DNA from: Stutzerimonas zhaodongensis
Lineage (GTDB): Bacteria; Pseudomonadota; Gammaproteobacteria; Pseudomonadales; Pseudomonadaceae
Assembly (NCBI RefSeq): GCF_003696365.1
Contig: NZ_RFFM01000003.1
Span: 124,001 to 188,000, forward strand
DNA length: 64,000 nt
Reading direction: 5' to 3'
Shown here: positions 46,902-56,704 of the stretch, piece by piece
How positions within the stretch are numbered: the first letter of the stretch is position 1
Layout: each line of letters opens with the position of its first letter
The notes under the pieces: generated by a model
What the model was told of the DNA's origin: nothing
The model's input: only the letters and a program-made list of their open reading frames with translations
The model's database searches: none
Program-made: the position numbers and the translations under genes

Positions 46902-48218
46902 ATGTTCAACAAGAAGCTGAAGCAGGAGCTGGCGGAACTGCGCGAGGAAGTCGCGACGAATCGACAGATCAGGGAGTCGTTGTATAGGGAAATGATGGTA
47001 CTGGAAGTCGACCCACAAGGTCGCGTTCAGCATGCCAACCCGCTGTTTCTCAGCGAAATGGGTTTTCGCCTCGACGAACTCGTCGGTCGCCCGATCGATA
47101 GCTTCTTCACCGATGAATTCAAGAGTGAGCCCAACTACGCCAAACTGAAGGTCGCACTGCAGAAGGGCGAGCATGTCAGCGGTGCCTTTCGCCTGCTAAG
47201 CGCCAACGGCAAAGAGGCATGGCTTCGTTCGATCTGGCAACCGATCAAGGCATCCAATGGCTCGTTGCTCAACATCACGCTCTGTGCCAGCAATCTGACC
47301 CGCACCATTGCCACATCCCAGGAGCATGACAGCCTCATCAGTGCGCTCAAGCGTTCGACGGCCGTTATCGAGTTCGATCTGTCTGGCCAAGTCATCACTG
47401 CGAACCAGCAGTTTCTCGATGGCATGGGTTACCGCCTCGAGCAGATAAAAGGCAAGCACCACAGAATTTTTTGCGAGCGTGAAGAGGCTGAATCTCCAGC
47501 GTACCGGGAGTTCTGGGCGCGGCTGAATCGAGGAGAGTTCGTCGTCGATCGCTTCAAGCGCATCGACGCCCATGGCCGGGACGTCTGGCTGGAGGCTTCG
47601 TATAACCCGGTTCATGACGTGTACGGCAAGTTGTACAAGGTCATCAAGTTCGCCACAGTCATCACTGATCAGGTCAATCGCGAGCTGGCGGTATCTGAAG
47701 CGGCCACCATTGCTTTCAGCACGTCCCGGCAGACTGATTTGAGTGCGCAACAAGGCGCCGCCGTCGTTCAGCAGACCGTGGATGTGATGCGCAAGATCGC
47801 GCTGCAGATGCAGGACGCCTCAGAGGGCATCGAGGCGCTGGATAAACAATCGCAACTGATCAGCGCCATCTTGAAAACCATCAGCGATATTGCCGATCAG
47901 ACGAACCTGCTGGCCCTTAACGCCGCCATCGAAGCCGCACGAGCGGGCGACCAGGGACGAGGCTTTGCTGTGGTTGCAGATGAAGTTCGCCAGCTTGCCG
48001 CCCGTACCAGCAAGGCCGCCGGAGAGATCGTCGGTGTGGTCGGCAGGAACCAGGACCTCGCCCAAGCAGCGGTCGAGAGCATGACGACCAGCCGCAGCCA
48101 GGCCGAACTCGGTCTGGAGTTCGCCAACCAGGCGGGGGCGGTGATTGTCGAGATCCAGGACGGAGCACAGCGAGTCGTCAGCGCCGTAGGCCAGTTCGCC
48201 AGCCAGCTGAAGCAATAG
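46902..48218 (+). CDS. Soluble PAS-PAS methyl-accepting chemotaxis-type protein (BdlA-like)
   Basis: A 438-residue protein without membrane helices. Two PAS domains (about residues 20-135 and 140-260) are followed by the MCP signalling hairpin with the highly conserved tip [35 protein letters not shown]. The layout equals P. aeruginosa BdlA, a biofilm dispersion regulator, and Aer-type redox sensors. The signalling domain is short, with few methylation helices on either side. Confidence 0.85.
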   Translation: MFNKKLKQELAELREEVATNRQIRESLYREMMVLEVDPQGRVQHANPLFLSEMGFRLDELVGRPIDSFFTDEFKSEPNYAKLKVALQKGEHVSGAFRLLSANGKEAWLRSIWQPIKASNGSLLNITLCASNLTRTIATSQEHDSLISALKRSTAVIEFDLSGQVITANQQFLDGMGYRLEQIKGKHHRIFCEREEAESPAYREFWARLNRGEFVVDRFKRIDAHGRDVWLEASYNPVHDVYGKLYKVIKFATVITDQVNRELAVSEAATIAFSTSRQTDLSAQQGAAVVQQTVDVMRKIALQMQDASEGIEALDKQSQLISAILKTISDIADQTNLLALNAAIEAARAGDQGRGFAVVADEVRQLAARTSKAAGEIVGVVGRNQDLAQAAVESMTTSRSQAELGLEFANQAGAVIVEIQDGAQRVVSAVGQFASQLKQ

Positions 48219-48288
48219 CTATCAGCGCAAGCTGGCACTGTGGTGTGGCGCTCTGCGCAGATTGGTAATCGGGGTCGGGTACGAGCGA

Positions 48289-49299
48289 TCAGGCTGATCG
48301 CTCGGACTGATGACCATAAACATGCTGCCACTGCCAGCCATCTGCGCCGAGCAGGGCATGCAGCAAGGCGTGTCGTTCGTCCGCCCTGCCCTGACGTTCG
48401 GCTATTCGATCAAGCGGTATGTCGGCATCCGTGACTGACGTCATGTCTGGCTCTACCGGCTCGGGTTGCGACGTGATGCCCCCTAGATAGTTGGAGCGCT
48501 GCATCTCGAGGTGCTGCTCCAGCGCTTCTCCGAGCATGCGGCGCTTGAGGCGGTCCTGCGGCACCTGGGAGCCCACGCAGTCGAGCAGACGCAAGACTTC
48601 GGCGAGATTAGCGATGGCCGGGACGATATTCTTCTCCGCCCGGCTGTTGTGAAAGCAGCGGATCACCGGATAGGCGTGATGATTGAGGGTGTGTTCCACG
48701 AGCATCTGCCTGATGTCGGTGGCGCTGTCATAAAAGGATGAAAAGTCCGAACCGTTCCAGCTGTTGACTAGAATCTCCTGCGGCGTGCGCCCCATGCTGC
48801 TGATCAACAGGCTGAGCTGATTTTGCAAGCTGACCGCCGACAGTACCGGAACGATGTAAGTGATGGCCGCGGTGATCAGCGTAAGCCCGCAAAAAGCCGC
48901 GGCGCTGGTCAGTACCCGCCAGCCATCCCCAGCGGCCGAGTAATCGCCAACACCCAATGTAGAGAGCGTGAATCCCGCGTAATAGAATGTCTCCCAGAGA
49001 TCGGCGGCGACTTTCGTCGTCCCATCCTGCACCGAGCCTGGATGGGAGGCAAACATCAGAAACAGGCTCAGCCACAGGCAGCCAATCCAGAGCAGCAGGA
49101 CAGAAACCAACACGCACTGCCCTGCATACTCGAGCAGCCTCGACTCCCCTCGCCGGCCAGCCGCCTGAAAAAAGCAGCGCCATACCAGTCGTGACACCCC
49201 ATTGGTCAGCGTGCCCCCGCCGCGAGTCGACAGCGTTGTCTTGGTTACATCGAGCACCGTCGCAAGAAAAAGCACGATCCCCAGAATCAGAAATGCCAT
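48289..49299 (-). CDS. Two-helix potassium channel-like membrane protein
   Basis: A 336-residue protein with about four N-terminal hydrophobic segments and a pore loop FTLSTLGVGDYS, in place of the usual T-V-G-Y-G-D filter. The remaining 170 residues are soluble and predicted helical. Probably an ion channel of the Ion_trans_2 type; selectivity is uncertain because of the changed filter. Confidence 0.78.
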   Translation of the reverse strand: MAFLILGIVLFLATVLDVTKTTLSTRGGGTLTNGVSRLVWRCFFQAAGRRGESRLLEYAGQCVLVSVLLLWIGCLWLSLFLMFASHPGSVQDGTTKVAADLWETFYYAGFTLSTLGVGDYSAAGDGWRVLTSAAAFCGLTLITAAITYIVPVLSAVSLQNQLSLLISSMGRTPQEILVNSWNGSDFSSFYDSATDIRQMLVEHTLNHHAYPVIRCFHNSRAEKNIVPAIANLAEVLRLLDCVGSQVPQDRLKRRMLGEALEQHLEMQRSNYLGGITSQPEPVEPDMTSVTDADIPLDRIAERQGRADERHALLHALLGADGWQWQHVYGHQSERSA

Positions 49300-49476
49300 A
49301 CGGCCTGCTTCGCCTCTATCTGAACGTTAATCAGTTATGAAGCGCACCGAACCCATGAAGTTCAGATAAGCGTTTGAGTCAGCCGTTACGCTGATGCGGA
49401 CCCCATCACATTCGGGTATCGTCGCCGCTCAAATTATGCGCACCCCAAGCTTATCGTTTCGCCAAAGGATGGCCCG

Positions 49477-51138
49477 ATGTTCGCCTGTGCAAGTTCAGGT
49501 TGGAGTTTCTCAGCGCCGGTGCTTTTGACGCTGTTGGTTGGTTTGGGGGTAACGGTGCTGGCGCGCTGGATCGGCCTGCGCCAGCGCTTCGCTGGCAGCG
49601 GTGCATTCCGGCTGATGCATGTAGCCATACTCTGGTGGCTTGCGGCGGCAGCGCTTGAAATGAGCTTTCATCAGCAAAGCTGCAAGATGTTCTGGGCGGG
49701 AATGGCCTGGCCCGCAATCCTGGCGGTGCCGACCTTCTGGGCGATCTTCCTCTGGCAATACATCAACAGCATTCACTCACCGATCAAGCCCATGACAATA
49801 GTCGGCCTGATGGGTATCCCATGCCTGTTCTGGCTGCTGGCGATCACCAATCCGTGGCACTGGCAGTTCTATGGTCAGGGCAGCGCGCCGATCAGCGCCG
49901 AAGTCGGCGCGCCCATCGTTTATCAGCATCAATGGCTGTTCTTTGTCGCTGCCGCCTACGGCTATCCATTCATGCTGTTCTGTATCGGCATCACGGTGCG
50001 CGCAGCGTTGGCCAGCAAGGGCGTCCACCGTCGACAGTTCCTGATCTTTCTGGTCCTTACGACAGTCCCCTGGGTAGCCAACATCAGCTATGTCGCCTTC
50101 GGCTGGATGCTGTTTGGCTTCGACCCGACGCCGTTCAGCTTTGCGATCACGTTGACGGGTTTTGGCTGGCTGATCACCGGCATGCGCCTGTTCGATCTGT
50201 TACCCGTGGCGCGCCATCTACTGCTCGACGCCTTGATCGATCCGGTGCTGGTGGTCGATCCGCAGCGCCGTGTTATCGAAGCGAACCCCGCAGCCCTGCG
50301 GCTGGCAGGCCTGGACCGCAACTGGCAAGGCCGGGCGCTGGCGGACTGGCCGTTGATCGGGGAGGCGCTGGACGACCTGTTGGTGAAGGAAACGCTAGCG
50401 GAGGAATCGCAGGTGCTGAATCTCGAAGCTCGCGGGCAGCATTTCGAAGTTCGGGCGCGTGAAATTAACAAGGCAGAACGAGACGGCACCTTGTTGCTGG
50501 GCCGAATGCTCTACCTTCGAGACGTGACCGAATACCAGCACAGCCAGCAGCGGCTTGCCGAGTCGCTGGCACTGAGCAAACAGCAGCTGGAAACCATCTC
50601 TGCCCTGCTCGATACCCTGCAGAGCCAGGCACTGCGTGACCCTCTCACTGGTCTGTTCAACCGGCGTTATCTGGACGAATTCTTTACGCTGGAGCTGGCG
50701 CGAGCCCAGCGTGACGCAACGCCGATCGCCCTGGCGATGCTCGACCTCGATCACTTCAAGCAACTGAACGACACCCATGGCCACGGTGCCGGCGACGATG
50801 CACTCAAAGGCGTGGCCACATTCCTGTTGGAAGGTTTACGAACAACGGATGCGGTATTTCGGGTAGGCGGTGAGGAATTTCTTGTGGTGCTGCCTCGCAC
50901 ACGAGGGCGCGAAGCATTGGAAAAGCTCAAGCGTCTGTGCAGCCAGTTCGCCGAACTGGAGATACAGACGCGCGCCGGCCCGTTGAGGTTGACCATGTCG
51001 GTCGGGCTGGCGCTTTATCCGCCGCACGCCACTGACCTGAGCGGGCTGATGCAGCAGGCAGATGCCCAGCTCTACCGAGCCAAGCGCGATGGCCGAAACT
51101 GCGTTGCCGCCAGCCTTGAGACCCAGGGTGCTCAGTGA
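49477..51138 (+). CDS. Membrane diguanylate cyclase (7TM-PAS-GGDEF)
   Basis: A 553-residue protein: seven helices of the HisKA_7TM type (about residues 12-225), a PAS domain (about 235-350), a short coiled coil and a GGDEF domain with RDPLTGLFNRRY and active-site GGEEF. The inhibitory I-site R-T-T-D lies five residues before GGEEF. It should make cyclic di-GMP and be subject to product inhibition. Its end overlaps the EthD gene on the other strand by seven bases. Confidence 0.93.
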   Translation: MFACASSGWSFSAPVLLTLLVGLGVTVLARWIGLRQRFAGSGAFRLMHVAILWWLAAAALEMSFHQQSCKMFWAGMAWPAILAVPTFWAIFLWQYINSIHSPIKPMTIVGLMGIPCLFWLLAITNPWHWQFYGQGSAPISAEVGAPIVYQHQWLFFVAAAYGYPFMLFCIGITVRAALASKGVHRRQFLIFLVLTTVPWVANISYVAFGWMLFGFDPTPFSFAITLTGFGWLITGMRLFDLLPVARHLLLDALIDPVLVVDPQRRVIEANPAALRLAGLDRNWQGRALADWPLIGEALDDLLVKETLAEESQVLNLEARGQHFEVRAREINKAERDGTLLLGRMLYLRDVTEYQHSQQRLAESLALSKQQLETISALLDTLQSQALRDPLTGLFNRRYLDEFFTLELARAQRDATPIALAMLDLDHFKQLNDTHGHGAGDDALKGVATFLLEGLRTTDAVFRVGGEEFLVVLPRTRGREALEKLKRLCSQFAELEIQTRAGPLRLTMSVGLALYPPHATDLSGLMQQADAQLYRAKRDGRNCVAASLETQGAQ

Positions 51139-51449
51139 CCTACCACGACCTCGCTGATCTGTCGTACTGGGCTTAGATCGGTGTAGTTGGCGATATCGGC
51201 AACGATTTCTTCAGCATGTGGTGCGATTCCAGCCTGAAAGGCTTCCAGCGACTCACTGAAGATGTGGCACATGGCGATATAAGGTGCGGGAGTCTCAGGC
51301 ACCCCGCCCGAGATCGCCTTGTCGATTGTGTAATACAGGCATGCATCGCCCATACGCTCCTTGAGCAACGGCATATGCGTGTCACGGTAGTAGTCGTGAT
51401 CGAACCGAGCGCCGGGTGTATTGGGGTACATCACACTGACTTTGATCAT
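51132..51449 (-). CDS. EthD-family protein
   Basis: A 105-residue ferredoxin-like protein: MIKVSVMYPNTPGARFDHDYYRDTHMPLLKERMG is the EthD signature. Such proteins form dimers and often accompany oxidoreductases; function unknown. The ATG at 51458 is an alternative start. Confidence 0.85.
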   Translation of the reverse strand: MIKVSVMYPNTPGARFDHDYYRDTHMPLLKERMGDACLYYTIDKAISGGVPETPAPYIAMCHIFSESLEAFQAGIAPHAEEIVADIANYTDLSPVRQISEVVVGH

Positions 51450-51547
51450 GCGACTCATATCCTCATGAATTCGTGGGGTAGCCTGCCGGTGCTGCAAGCC
51501 CGAGCAACGAACGGTATCACGCTGCCTGGCCCAGCGGTGGCCGGTGC

Positions 51548-51985
51548 CTACTTGACCACGAACCTTCCTTCCATGCCTTTGTTCTGCAACCCACTGCAGT
51601 AGAACGGGTAACGGCCTGGCTTGATTGGTAGGAAGAAGATCTCCGCCTCGCCCGCCTCTTCGAACTCCAACTCTACGAGGGTAATCGCCTTGATCTCGAC
51701 GCCGCCGGCCTCAACCTTGCGCAGGAAGATCGAGCGCGAAAACTCCGGTGCCTGGAAAGCACATTCCTTCTGCCCATCGCTGATGACCTTGAGCTGATAA
51801 GCAACGCCGGTTTCCAGTTCGTACTCTTTCTGCGACACCGCGTAATCCGTTTCTTCGGATCCGAATTTGAGGTCGGGTAGCGCCTGAGTGCGCAGGGTCA
51901 GGTCGCCAGCGGCGAACACCTGATCGAAGCCAATGAGGCTGCCGAGCAGCAGAAGATTGAGGGTCAGGGCTTTGAAGAGCGGCAT
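51548..51985 (-). CDS. Periplasmic cupredoxin-like protein
   Basis: A 145-residue protein with a signal peptide (LNLLLLGSLIGFDQVFA) and a cupredoxin-like fold. The C-terminal FYCSGLQNKGMEGRFVVK has Cys, and Met like the copper loop of cupredoxin_1/EfeO-type domains, but the usual His is replaced (G/L-Q-N). It borders the PQQ-associated ABC operon, so a role in periplasmic electron transfer or metal handling is possible. Confidence 0.75.
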   Translation of the reverse strand: MPLFKALTLNLLLLGSLIGFDQVFAAGDLTLRTQALPDLKFGSEETDYAVSQKEYELETGVAYQLKVISDGQKECAFQAPEFSRSIFLRKVEAGGVEIKAITLVELEFEEAGEAEIFFLPIKPGRYPFYCSGLQNKGMEGRFVVK

Positions 51986-52045
51986 GGGCGTTCACTCATT
52001 CTTGTTATGGACGCCTGCATGCTATGGGCCATCAATCAAGGCCGA

Positions 52046-52061
52046 ATTACTACCTTGGTAC
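52046..52061 (+). promoter_or_regulatory. exa/ped-like motif upstream of the PQQ-associated ABC operon
   Basis: ATTACTACCTTGGTAC on the plus strand shares the ACTAC core and CTTTGG/CCTTGG centre with the sites at 56399 and 63519. It lies 79-94 bases upstream of the start at 52140. Confidence 0.45.
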
Positions 52062-52139
52062 ACAGTGCCTGGTACTTTCTGCATATTTCACCGCAACGAC
52101 AGGGTTCCTATGCTGGCCGCAACGCCATAGGAGTCACCC

Positions 52140-53327
52140 ATGTTCACTTCCTGCCTGAGAGCGGTTTGTCTAGTCGCCATCGCCGCCTGCATGGCTCAGG
52201 CGAGCGCAGCACCAAGCGCTCCAGTACTGGAGGTGAAGATTGCTTACCTCGGTTTTCGACCGGACCCAGGCCCGCTACTCTCAAACGTCATACCAGAGCC
52301 CGAGGACGCCGGGCTGCGGGGCGCTGAGCTGGCAATCGCAGACAGCAACTCCACAGGGCGCTTCCTGAACCATCGATATAGCTTGCAGAGCCACACAGCT
52401 GACACGGAAGAACAAATGCTCAAGGCCGCTCGAGAGCTGCATGCCGACGGGCTGCGACTATTCGTCGTCAACGCGCCCGACGCAACCCTGCAGCAGCTCT
52501 CCGAGGCGATGCCCGACAGTCTGCTGATCAATGCCGGCAGTGCCAACGACGAGTTGAGGACAGCGAGTTGCCTGGCTAACGTGCTGCATACACTCCCTAG
52601 CCGCAGCATGCTGGCAGACGCTCTAGGCCAATTCCTCGCGGCTCGCCGATGGAACCGCTGGCTGCTGATCAGCGGACCGACTGAGGGCGATCAGGCCTAT
52701 GCCGTCGCGATCAAGCGAGCCGCCAAGCGGTTCGGGCACCGGATCATCGAAGAGAAGCCATGGTCCTTCGATAACGATCAGCGGCGCAGCGCTCAGGCAG
52801 AGATGCCCGTATTCACCCAGGCGGCTGATTACGATGTTGTCGTTGTCGCCGATGAGCGCGGCGACTTCGGTGAATACGTGCCCTACCACACGTGGCTGCC
52901 GCGCCCGGTAGTTGGTACTCAGGGGCTCACGCCAACCGGCTGGCATAAGACGGTGGAAACATACGGCGCCGCACAGCTTCAGAAGCGCTTCGAGACTCAT
53001 GCCAATCGCTGGATGAACGACCGCGACTTTGCTGCCTGGATCGGTGTGCGCAGCCTCGCGACGGCAATCACCAAACTTGGCATCACGGACGCTCGAGCAA
53101 TCCGCCGGCTTTCACTCAGCGAGACATTGCCGGTGGACGGGTTCAAGGGTCGCAAGCTCACGTTCAGGCCCTGGAATGGCCAACTTCGACAGCCCATCCC
53201 GTTGGTGCATCCACGGGGGTTGGTGAGCAATTCACCACAGGACGGATTTCTGCACCCCACCAGTGAACTGGACACACTGGGCTTCGACCGCCCCGAAAGC
53301 AGTTGTCGGCTGAGCGATTCAACCTGA
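52140..53327 (+). CDS. ABC substrate-binding protein of the PQQ-dependent alcohol dehydrogenase system
   Basis: A 395-residue periplasmic protein with signal peptide (LRAVCLVAIAACMAQASA) and a branched-chain-amino-acid-type binding fold. YLGFRPDPGPLLSNVIPEPEDAGLRGAELAIADSN and the context identify the PQQ-associated binding protein family. Its ligand is unknown. The stop overlaps the next start by one base. Confidence 0.86.
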   Translation: MFTSCLRAVCLVAIAACMAQASAAPSAPVLEVKIAYLGFRPDPGPLLSNVIPEPEDAGLRGAELAIADSNSTGRFLNHRYSLQSHTADTEEQMLKAARELHADGLRLFVVNAPDATLQQLSEAMPDSLLINAGSANDELRTASCLANVLHTLPSRSMLADALGQFLAARRWNRWLLISGPTEGDQAYAVAIKRAAKRFGHRIIEEKPWSFDNDQRRSAQAEMPVFTQAADYDVVVVADERGDFGEYVPYHTWLPRPVVGTQGLTPTGWHKTVETYGAAQLQKRFETHANRWMNDRDFAAWIGVRSLATAITKLGITDARAIRRLSLSETLPVDGFKGRKLTFRPWNGQLRQPIPLVHPRGLVSNSPQDGFLHPTSELDTLGFDRPESSCRLSDST

Positions 53328-53845
53328 TGACCTTCATCCTCCGCTCCGCCTACGGGTTCGCCCTGGCCTTGGCTGCGCCAGTCACGAGTGCCAGCGAGCT
53401 TGGCTATGACGCCTATATCGACAGCGCGAAGCGCATCAAATGCATGTACGGCTACGTAACCGCCAAGACCGGAAATTTCGACGCAGCCAGGCAGATATTC
53501 GAGGACTGCATCGCACGTTGGAATGACGTGTATTTGATGATCTGGCTGGCCCAGATGCACGAATCCGGCTCTGGCGTGCCGGTGGACCTTAACAAAGCCG
53601 CGGCGCTCATGGAGCGCGGCGCCAACCAGCCCGACGACACCAGCTACGTGAGCCTGGCCCGCTATCACTGGGGCACGGCTTTAGCCGAGGGGCGAGGCGT
53701 GAAAAAGGACTGGCAGACCGCTCGACGTTGGCTGCTCCGAGCGTCCGAAGGCGGCCAATCCGAGGCGGACGAATACCTGATGCGCATGGATCTTTCAGCT
53801 GAAACCAAACCGCCAACTGACTACAACAACAAGAGAGCCCCGTGA
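53327..53845 (+). CDS. Secreted Sel1-repeat protein
   Basis: A 172-residue protein with a signal peptide (LRSAYGFALALAAPVTSASE) and two or three Sel1-like repeats (FDAARQIFEDCIARWNDVYLMIWLAQMHESGSGVP, YVSLARYHWGTALAEGRGVKKDWQTARRWLLRAS). Start and stop overlap the neighbouring genes, so it is part of one translationally coupled operon. Function unknown. Confidence 0.8.
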   Translation: MTFILRSAYGFALALAAPVTSASELGYDAYIDSAKRIKCMYGYVTAKTGNFDAARQIFEDCIARWNDVYLMIWLAQMHESGSGVPVDLNKAAALMERGANQPDDTSYVSLARYHWGTALAEGRGVKKDWQTARRWLLRASEGGQSEADEYLMRMDLSAETKPPTDYNNKRAP

Positions 53846-54816
53846 TGACCCGAACCCTTCTCGCTGTTTCTATCGGTTTCACGCTCACCTGCGCCAGCGC
53901 TTCGGCATTGGCAGCAACCGCCTATGTCTCCAACGAGAAGGACGACACCATCAGCGTGATCGACCTGACCACACTGGAAACCGTCGAGACCCTGGAGGTC
54001 GGCCAGCGTCCGCGCGGGCTCACCCTTTCCCACGACAACAAGCTGCTCTACATATGCGCCAGTGACTCGGACACGGTTCAGGTTATGGACCTGGCGACAC
54101 GCAGGATCATCAAGCAGCTGCCATCCGGCGCGGACCCCGAGCAGTTCGCCCTCCACCCGAACAACAAATGGCTCTACATCTCCAACGAGGACGATGCGCT
54201 GGTCACTGTTGTGGATGTCGACGAAGAAAAGGTGATTGCGCAGATCGATGTCGGCGTCGAGCCGGAAGGCATGGGCGTTAGCCCTGACGGCAAATGGGCC
54301 GTGAACACCAGCGAAACCACCAACATGCTGCATTGGATCGATACCAGCACCAACGAGCTGGTGGACAACACACTGGTCGACCAACGTCCTCGGCATGTGG
54401 AATTCACGAACGACAGCAAGTTGCTCTGGGCTTCCTCGGAAATCGGCGGAACCGTGAGCGTCGTCGATGTTGGCCAGCGCCAGATCATCAAGACACTGAA
54501 CTTCAAGATCAAGGGCGTGCATCCGGACAAGGTCCAGCCGGTGGGCATCAAGCTCAGCTCCGATGGCAAATACGCATTCGTCGCCCTCGGTCCGGCCAAT
54601 CATATCGCCGTGGTCGATGCCCAGTCCTATGAGGTTCTGGACTACCTGCTGGTAGGCCGCCGTGTCTGGCACATGGCATTCAATCTCGACGAGAGTCTGC
54701 TGCTGACCACCAACGGTGTCAGCGGGGATGTTTCGGTAATCGATGTGAAATCGCTCAAGGTGGTGAAGTCGATCAAGGTCGGCCGCTATCCTTGGGGCGT
54801 AGTGGTCGCGCCATGA
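53845..54816 (+). CDS. YVTN beta-propeller protein of the PQQ-dependent catabolism locus
   Basis: A 323-residue periplasmic seven-bladed propeller with signal peptide (cleavage after ALAA) and repeats such as YVSNEKDDTISVIDLTTLETV and LLLTTNGVSGDVSVIDVKSLKVV. It belongs to the beta-propeller family found next to PQQ alcohol dehydrogenases. ATG at 53845 overlaps the previous stop; GTG at 53842 is an alternative. Function unknown. Confidence 0.88.
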   Translation: MTRTLLAVSIGFTLTCASASALAATAYVSNEKDDTISVIDLTTLETVETLEVGQRPRGLTLSHDNKLLYICASDSDTVQVMDLATRRIIKQLPSGADPEQFALHPNNKWLYISNEDDALVTVVDVDEEKVIAQIDVGVEPEGMGVSPDGKWAVNTSETTNMLHWIDTSTNELVDNTLVDQRPRHVEFTNDSKLLWASSEIGGTVSVVDVGQRQIIKTLNFKIKGVHPDKVQPVGIKLSSDGKYAFVALGPANHIAVVDAQSYEVLDYLLVGRRVWHMAFNLDESLLLTTNGVSGDVSVIDVKSLKVVKSIKVGRYPWGVVVAP

Positions 54817-55541
54817 CCGCGTTACAGGTCGAGCACGTGAGCTTCGCATATGGCGCTCGCGAGGCGCTTCAGGACGTCACGTTCAACACCGGGACAGGCT
54901 CCTTCACAGCCCTGCTCGGCCCTAACGGCGCCGGTAAATCGACCCTGATAGCGTTGCTTACGCGGCATTATGACCTGCGCCAGGGTGACATCCGGATTGC
55001 CGGTTTCAGCCTGCGCAGCCAGCCACGCGAGGCGCTGCGTCGGCTGGGCGTCGTGTTTCAGCAGAGCACGCTGGACCTTGATCTCAGCGTCGAGCAGAAC
55101 CTGCGCTACCACGCGGCTTTGCACGGCATGCCGCGCAGGGTGGCCAATGACCGCATCGAACTGGAATTGCAGCGCCAACAGTTGCAGGACCGTCGCAAGA
55201 GCAAGGTCCGCGAACTCAACGGCGGTCATCGTCGGCGCGTGGAAATTGCCCGTGCGCTGCTCCACAAACCAAGCTTGCTGCTGCTCGACGAAGCCAGTGC
55301 CGGGCTTGATCCTGCCAGCCGCCAGGGGTTGAACGAGCACGTGCGAGCGCTTTGCCAGGACCAGGGTACAAGCGTGCTCTGGACGACGCATCTGCTCGAT
55401 GAGGTCCACGCCGCCGACAACCTGATTATCCTCAACCGCGGCGCGCTGGTGGCGCAGGGTCGCGCTGACACACTATCGGGGGTCAATGGCAACCTTCAGC
55501 AGACGTTCGCGCGACTCACGCGCAATCCGGTGCCGGTCTGA
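54813..55541 (+). CDS. ABC transporter ATP-binding protein, PQQ-alcohol system
   Basis: A 242-residue ATPase. Walker A GPNGAGKS, Q-loop VFQQSTLD, Walker B LLLLDEAS and switch His in TTHLLDE are intact. The signature is LNGGHRRR rather than LSGGQ. It overlaps the propeller gene by four bases and works with the permease at 55603. Confidence 0.92.
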   Translation: MTALQVEHVSFAYGAREALQDVTFNTGTGSFTALLGPNGAGKSTLIALLTRHYDLRQGDIRIAGFSLRSQPREALRRLGVVFQQSTLDLDLSVEQNLRYHAALHGMPRRVANDRIELELQRQQLQDRRKSKVRELNGGHRRRVEIARALLHKPSLLLLDEASAGLDPASRQGLNEHVRALCQDQGTSVLWTTHLLDEVHAADNLIILNRGALVAQGRADTLSGVNGNLQQTFARLTRNPVPV

Positions 55542-55602
55542 TGGGCGTACATGCCCAGCTTGCGGCCAGCCCTACTGCGCGCTCAGTTCAGGAGCCGATG
55601 CC

Positions 55603-56394
55603 ATGAATGCCTACTGGGAATGTCTGCGAGCGATCGTCTCCCGTGAATGGCTGCGGTTCGTGCAGCAGCGTTCGCGCTTCTTAAGCGCTTTGGTGCGGCC
55701 GTTGCTGTGGCTGGTGGTGTTCGCGGCGGGCTTTCGTGCAGCGCTCGGCATCGCGATCATCGAGCCATACGAAACATACATTACCTACGAAACCTACATC
55801 GTCCCCGGGCTGGCATGCATGATCCTGCTGTTCAACGGCATGCAGGGTTCGCTGTCGATGGTCTACGACCGGGAGATGGGCAGCATGCGGGTCCTGCTCA
55901 CCAGCCCACTGCCACGCAGCTTTCTGCTGGCAAGCAAGCTGCTGGCAACGGCACTGATCTCGCTGCTTCAGGTTTATGCTTTCCTGCTGATTGCCTGGCT
56001 CTACGGCGTGCAGCCGCCTGCTGCGGGGCTGCTCAGCGCCCTGCCCGCGCTGCTGCTGGTTGCCCTGTTGCTCAGCGCGCTGGGGTTATTGCTCTCGAAC
56101 GGTATCCGTCAGCTGGAAAACTTCGCTGGCGTCATGAATTTCGTCATCTTCCCGATGTTCTTTCTTTCGTCAGCGCTGTACCCGCTTTGGAAAATGCGCG
56201 AAGCCAACGAATGGCTGTTCTGGATCTGTTCGCTCAACCCTTTTACTTACGCGGTAGAGCTGGTGCGATATGCGCTGTACGAGCGCCTCGACCCACTGGC
56301 GCTGATCGTATGCATTGGCCTGACACTCGCGTTCAGCTTGCTGGCTGTATGGAGCTTCAACCCGCAACACGCGGCCCTGCGCAGAGCGACCTGA
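55603..56394 (+). CDS. ABC-2 type permease, PQQ-alcohol system (PedC-like)
   Basis: A 263-residue protein with six membrane helices and the ABC-2 segment FFLSSALYPLWKMREANEWLFWICSLNPFTYAVELVRYAL. AGGAG precedes the ATG at 55603. ABC-2 permeases usually export; in this operon it pairs with the ATPase at 54813. The transported compound is unknown. Confidence 0.9.
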   Translation: MNAYWECLRAIVSREWLRFVQQRSRFLSALVRPLLWLVVFAAGFRAALGIAIIEPYETYITYETYIVPGLACMILLFNGMQGSLSMVYDREMGSMRVLLTSPLPRSFLLASKLLATALISLLQVYAFLLIAWLYGVQPPAAGLLSALPALLLVALLLSALGLLLSNGIRQLENFAGVMNFVIFPMFFLSSALYPLWKMREANEWLFWICSLNPFTYAVELVRYALYERLDPLALIVCIGLTLAFSLLAVWSFNPQHAALRRAT

Positions 56395-56704
56395 AGATCT
56401 ACTACTTTGGTACTGGTTTTCCTGTCCATCGTAGGATTTCAAACTTCGGCGCTTTGCCCTGTAATGAGGCCGACGGATGTACTCTGAAGCCGGACATGAC
56501 GGACCTGCCGAGTCGATGCGCCAATGTCGTATATGGAGAACGACGGGGCTGCTCGACCGACATTCACCCGCTTACGATTGCCGGGCCTGATCGAGCGTCC
56601 TGGCCGTTGGCGGTAACCGCGCCTCACCGCCTTCAGGCGCAGTAAATGCAAAGGCTTCCGCTCCGATCTACCCCACCATAATCACAACAACGAGGTGACC
56701 GGCC
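56395..56704 (+). promoter_or_regulatory. Long leader/intergenic region before erbR
   Basis: 310 bases without a credible gene. The exa/ped motif CTACTACTTTGGTACTGG is at 56399-56416, right after the permease stop, leaving a possible 250 base leader before erbR. No terminator seen between the permease and erbR. Confidence 0.4.
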
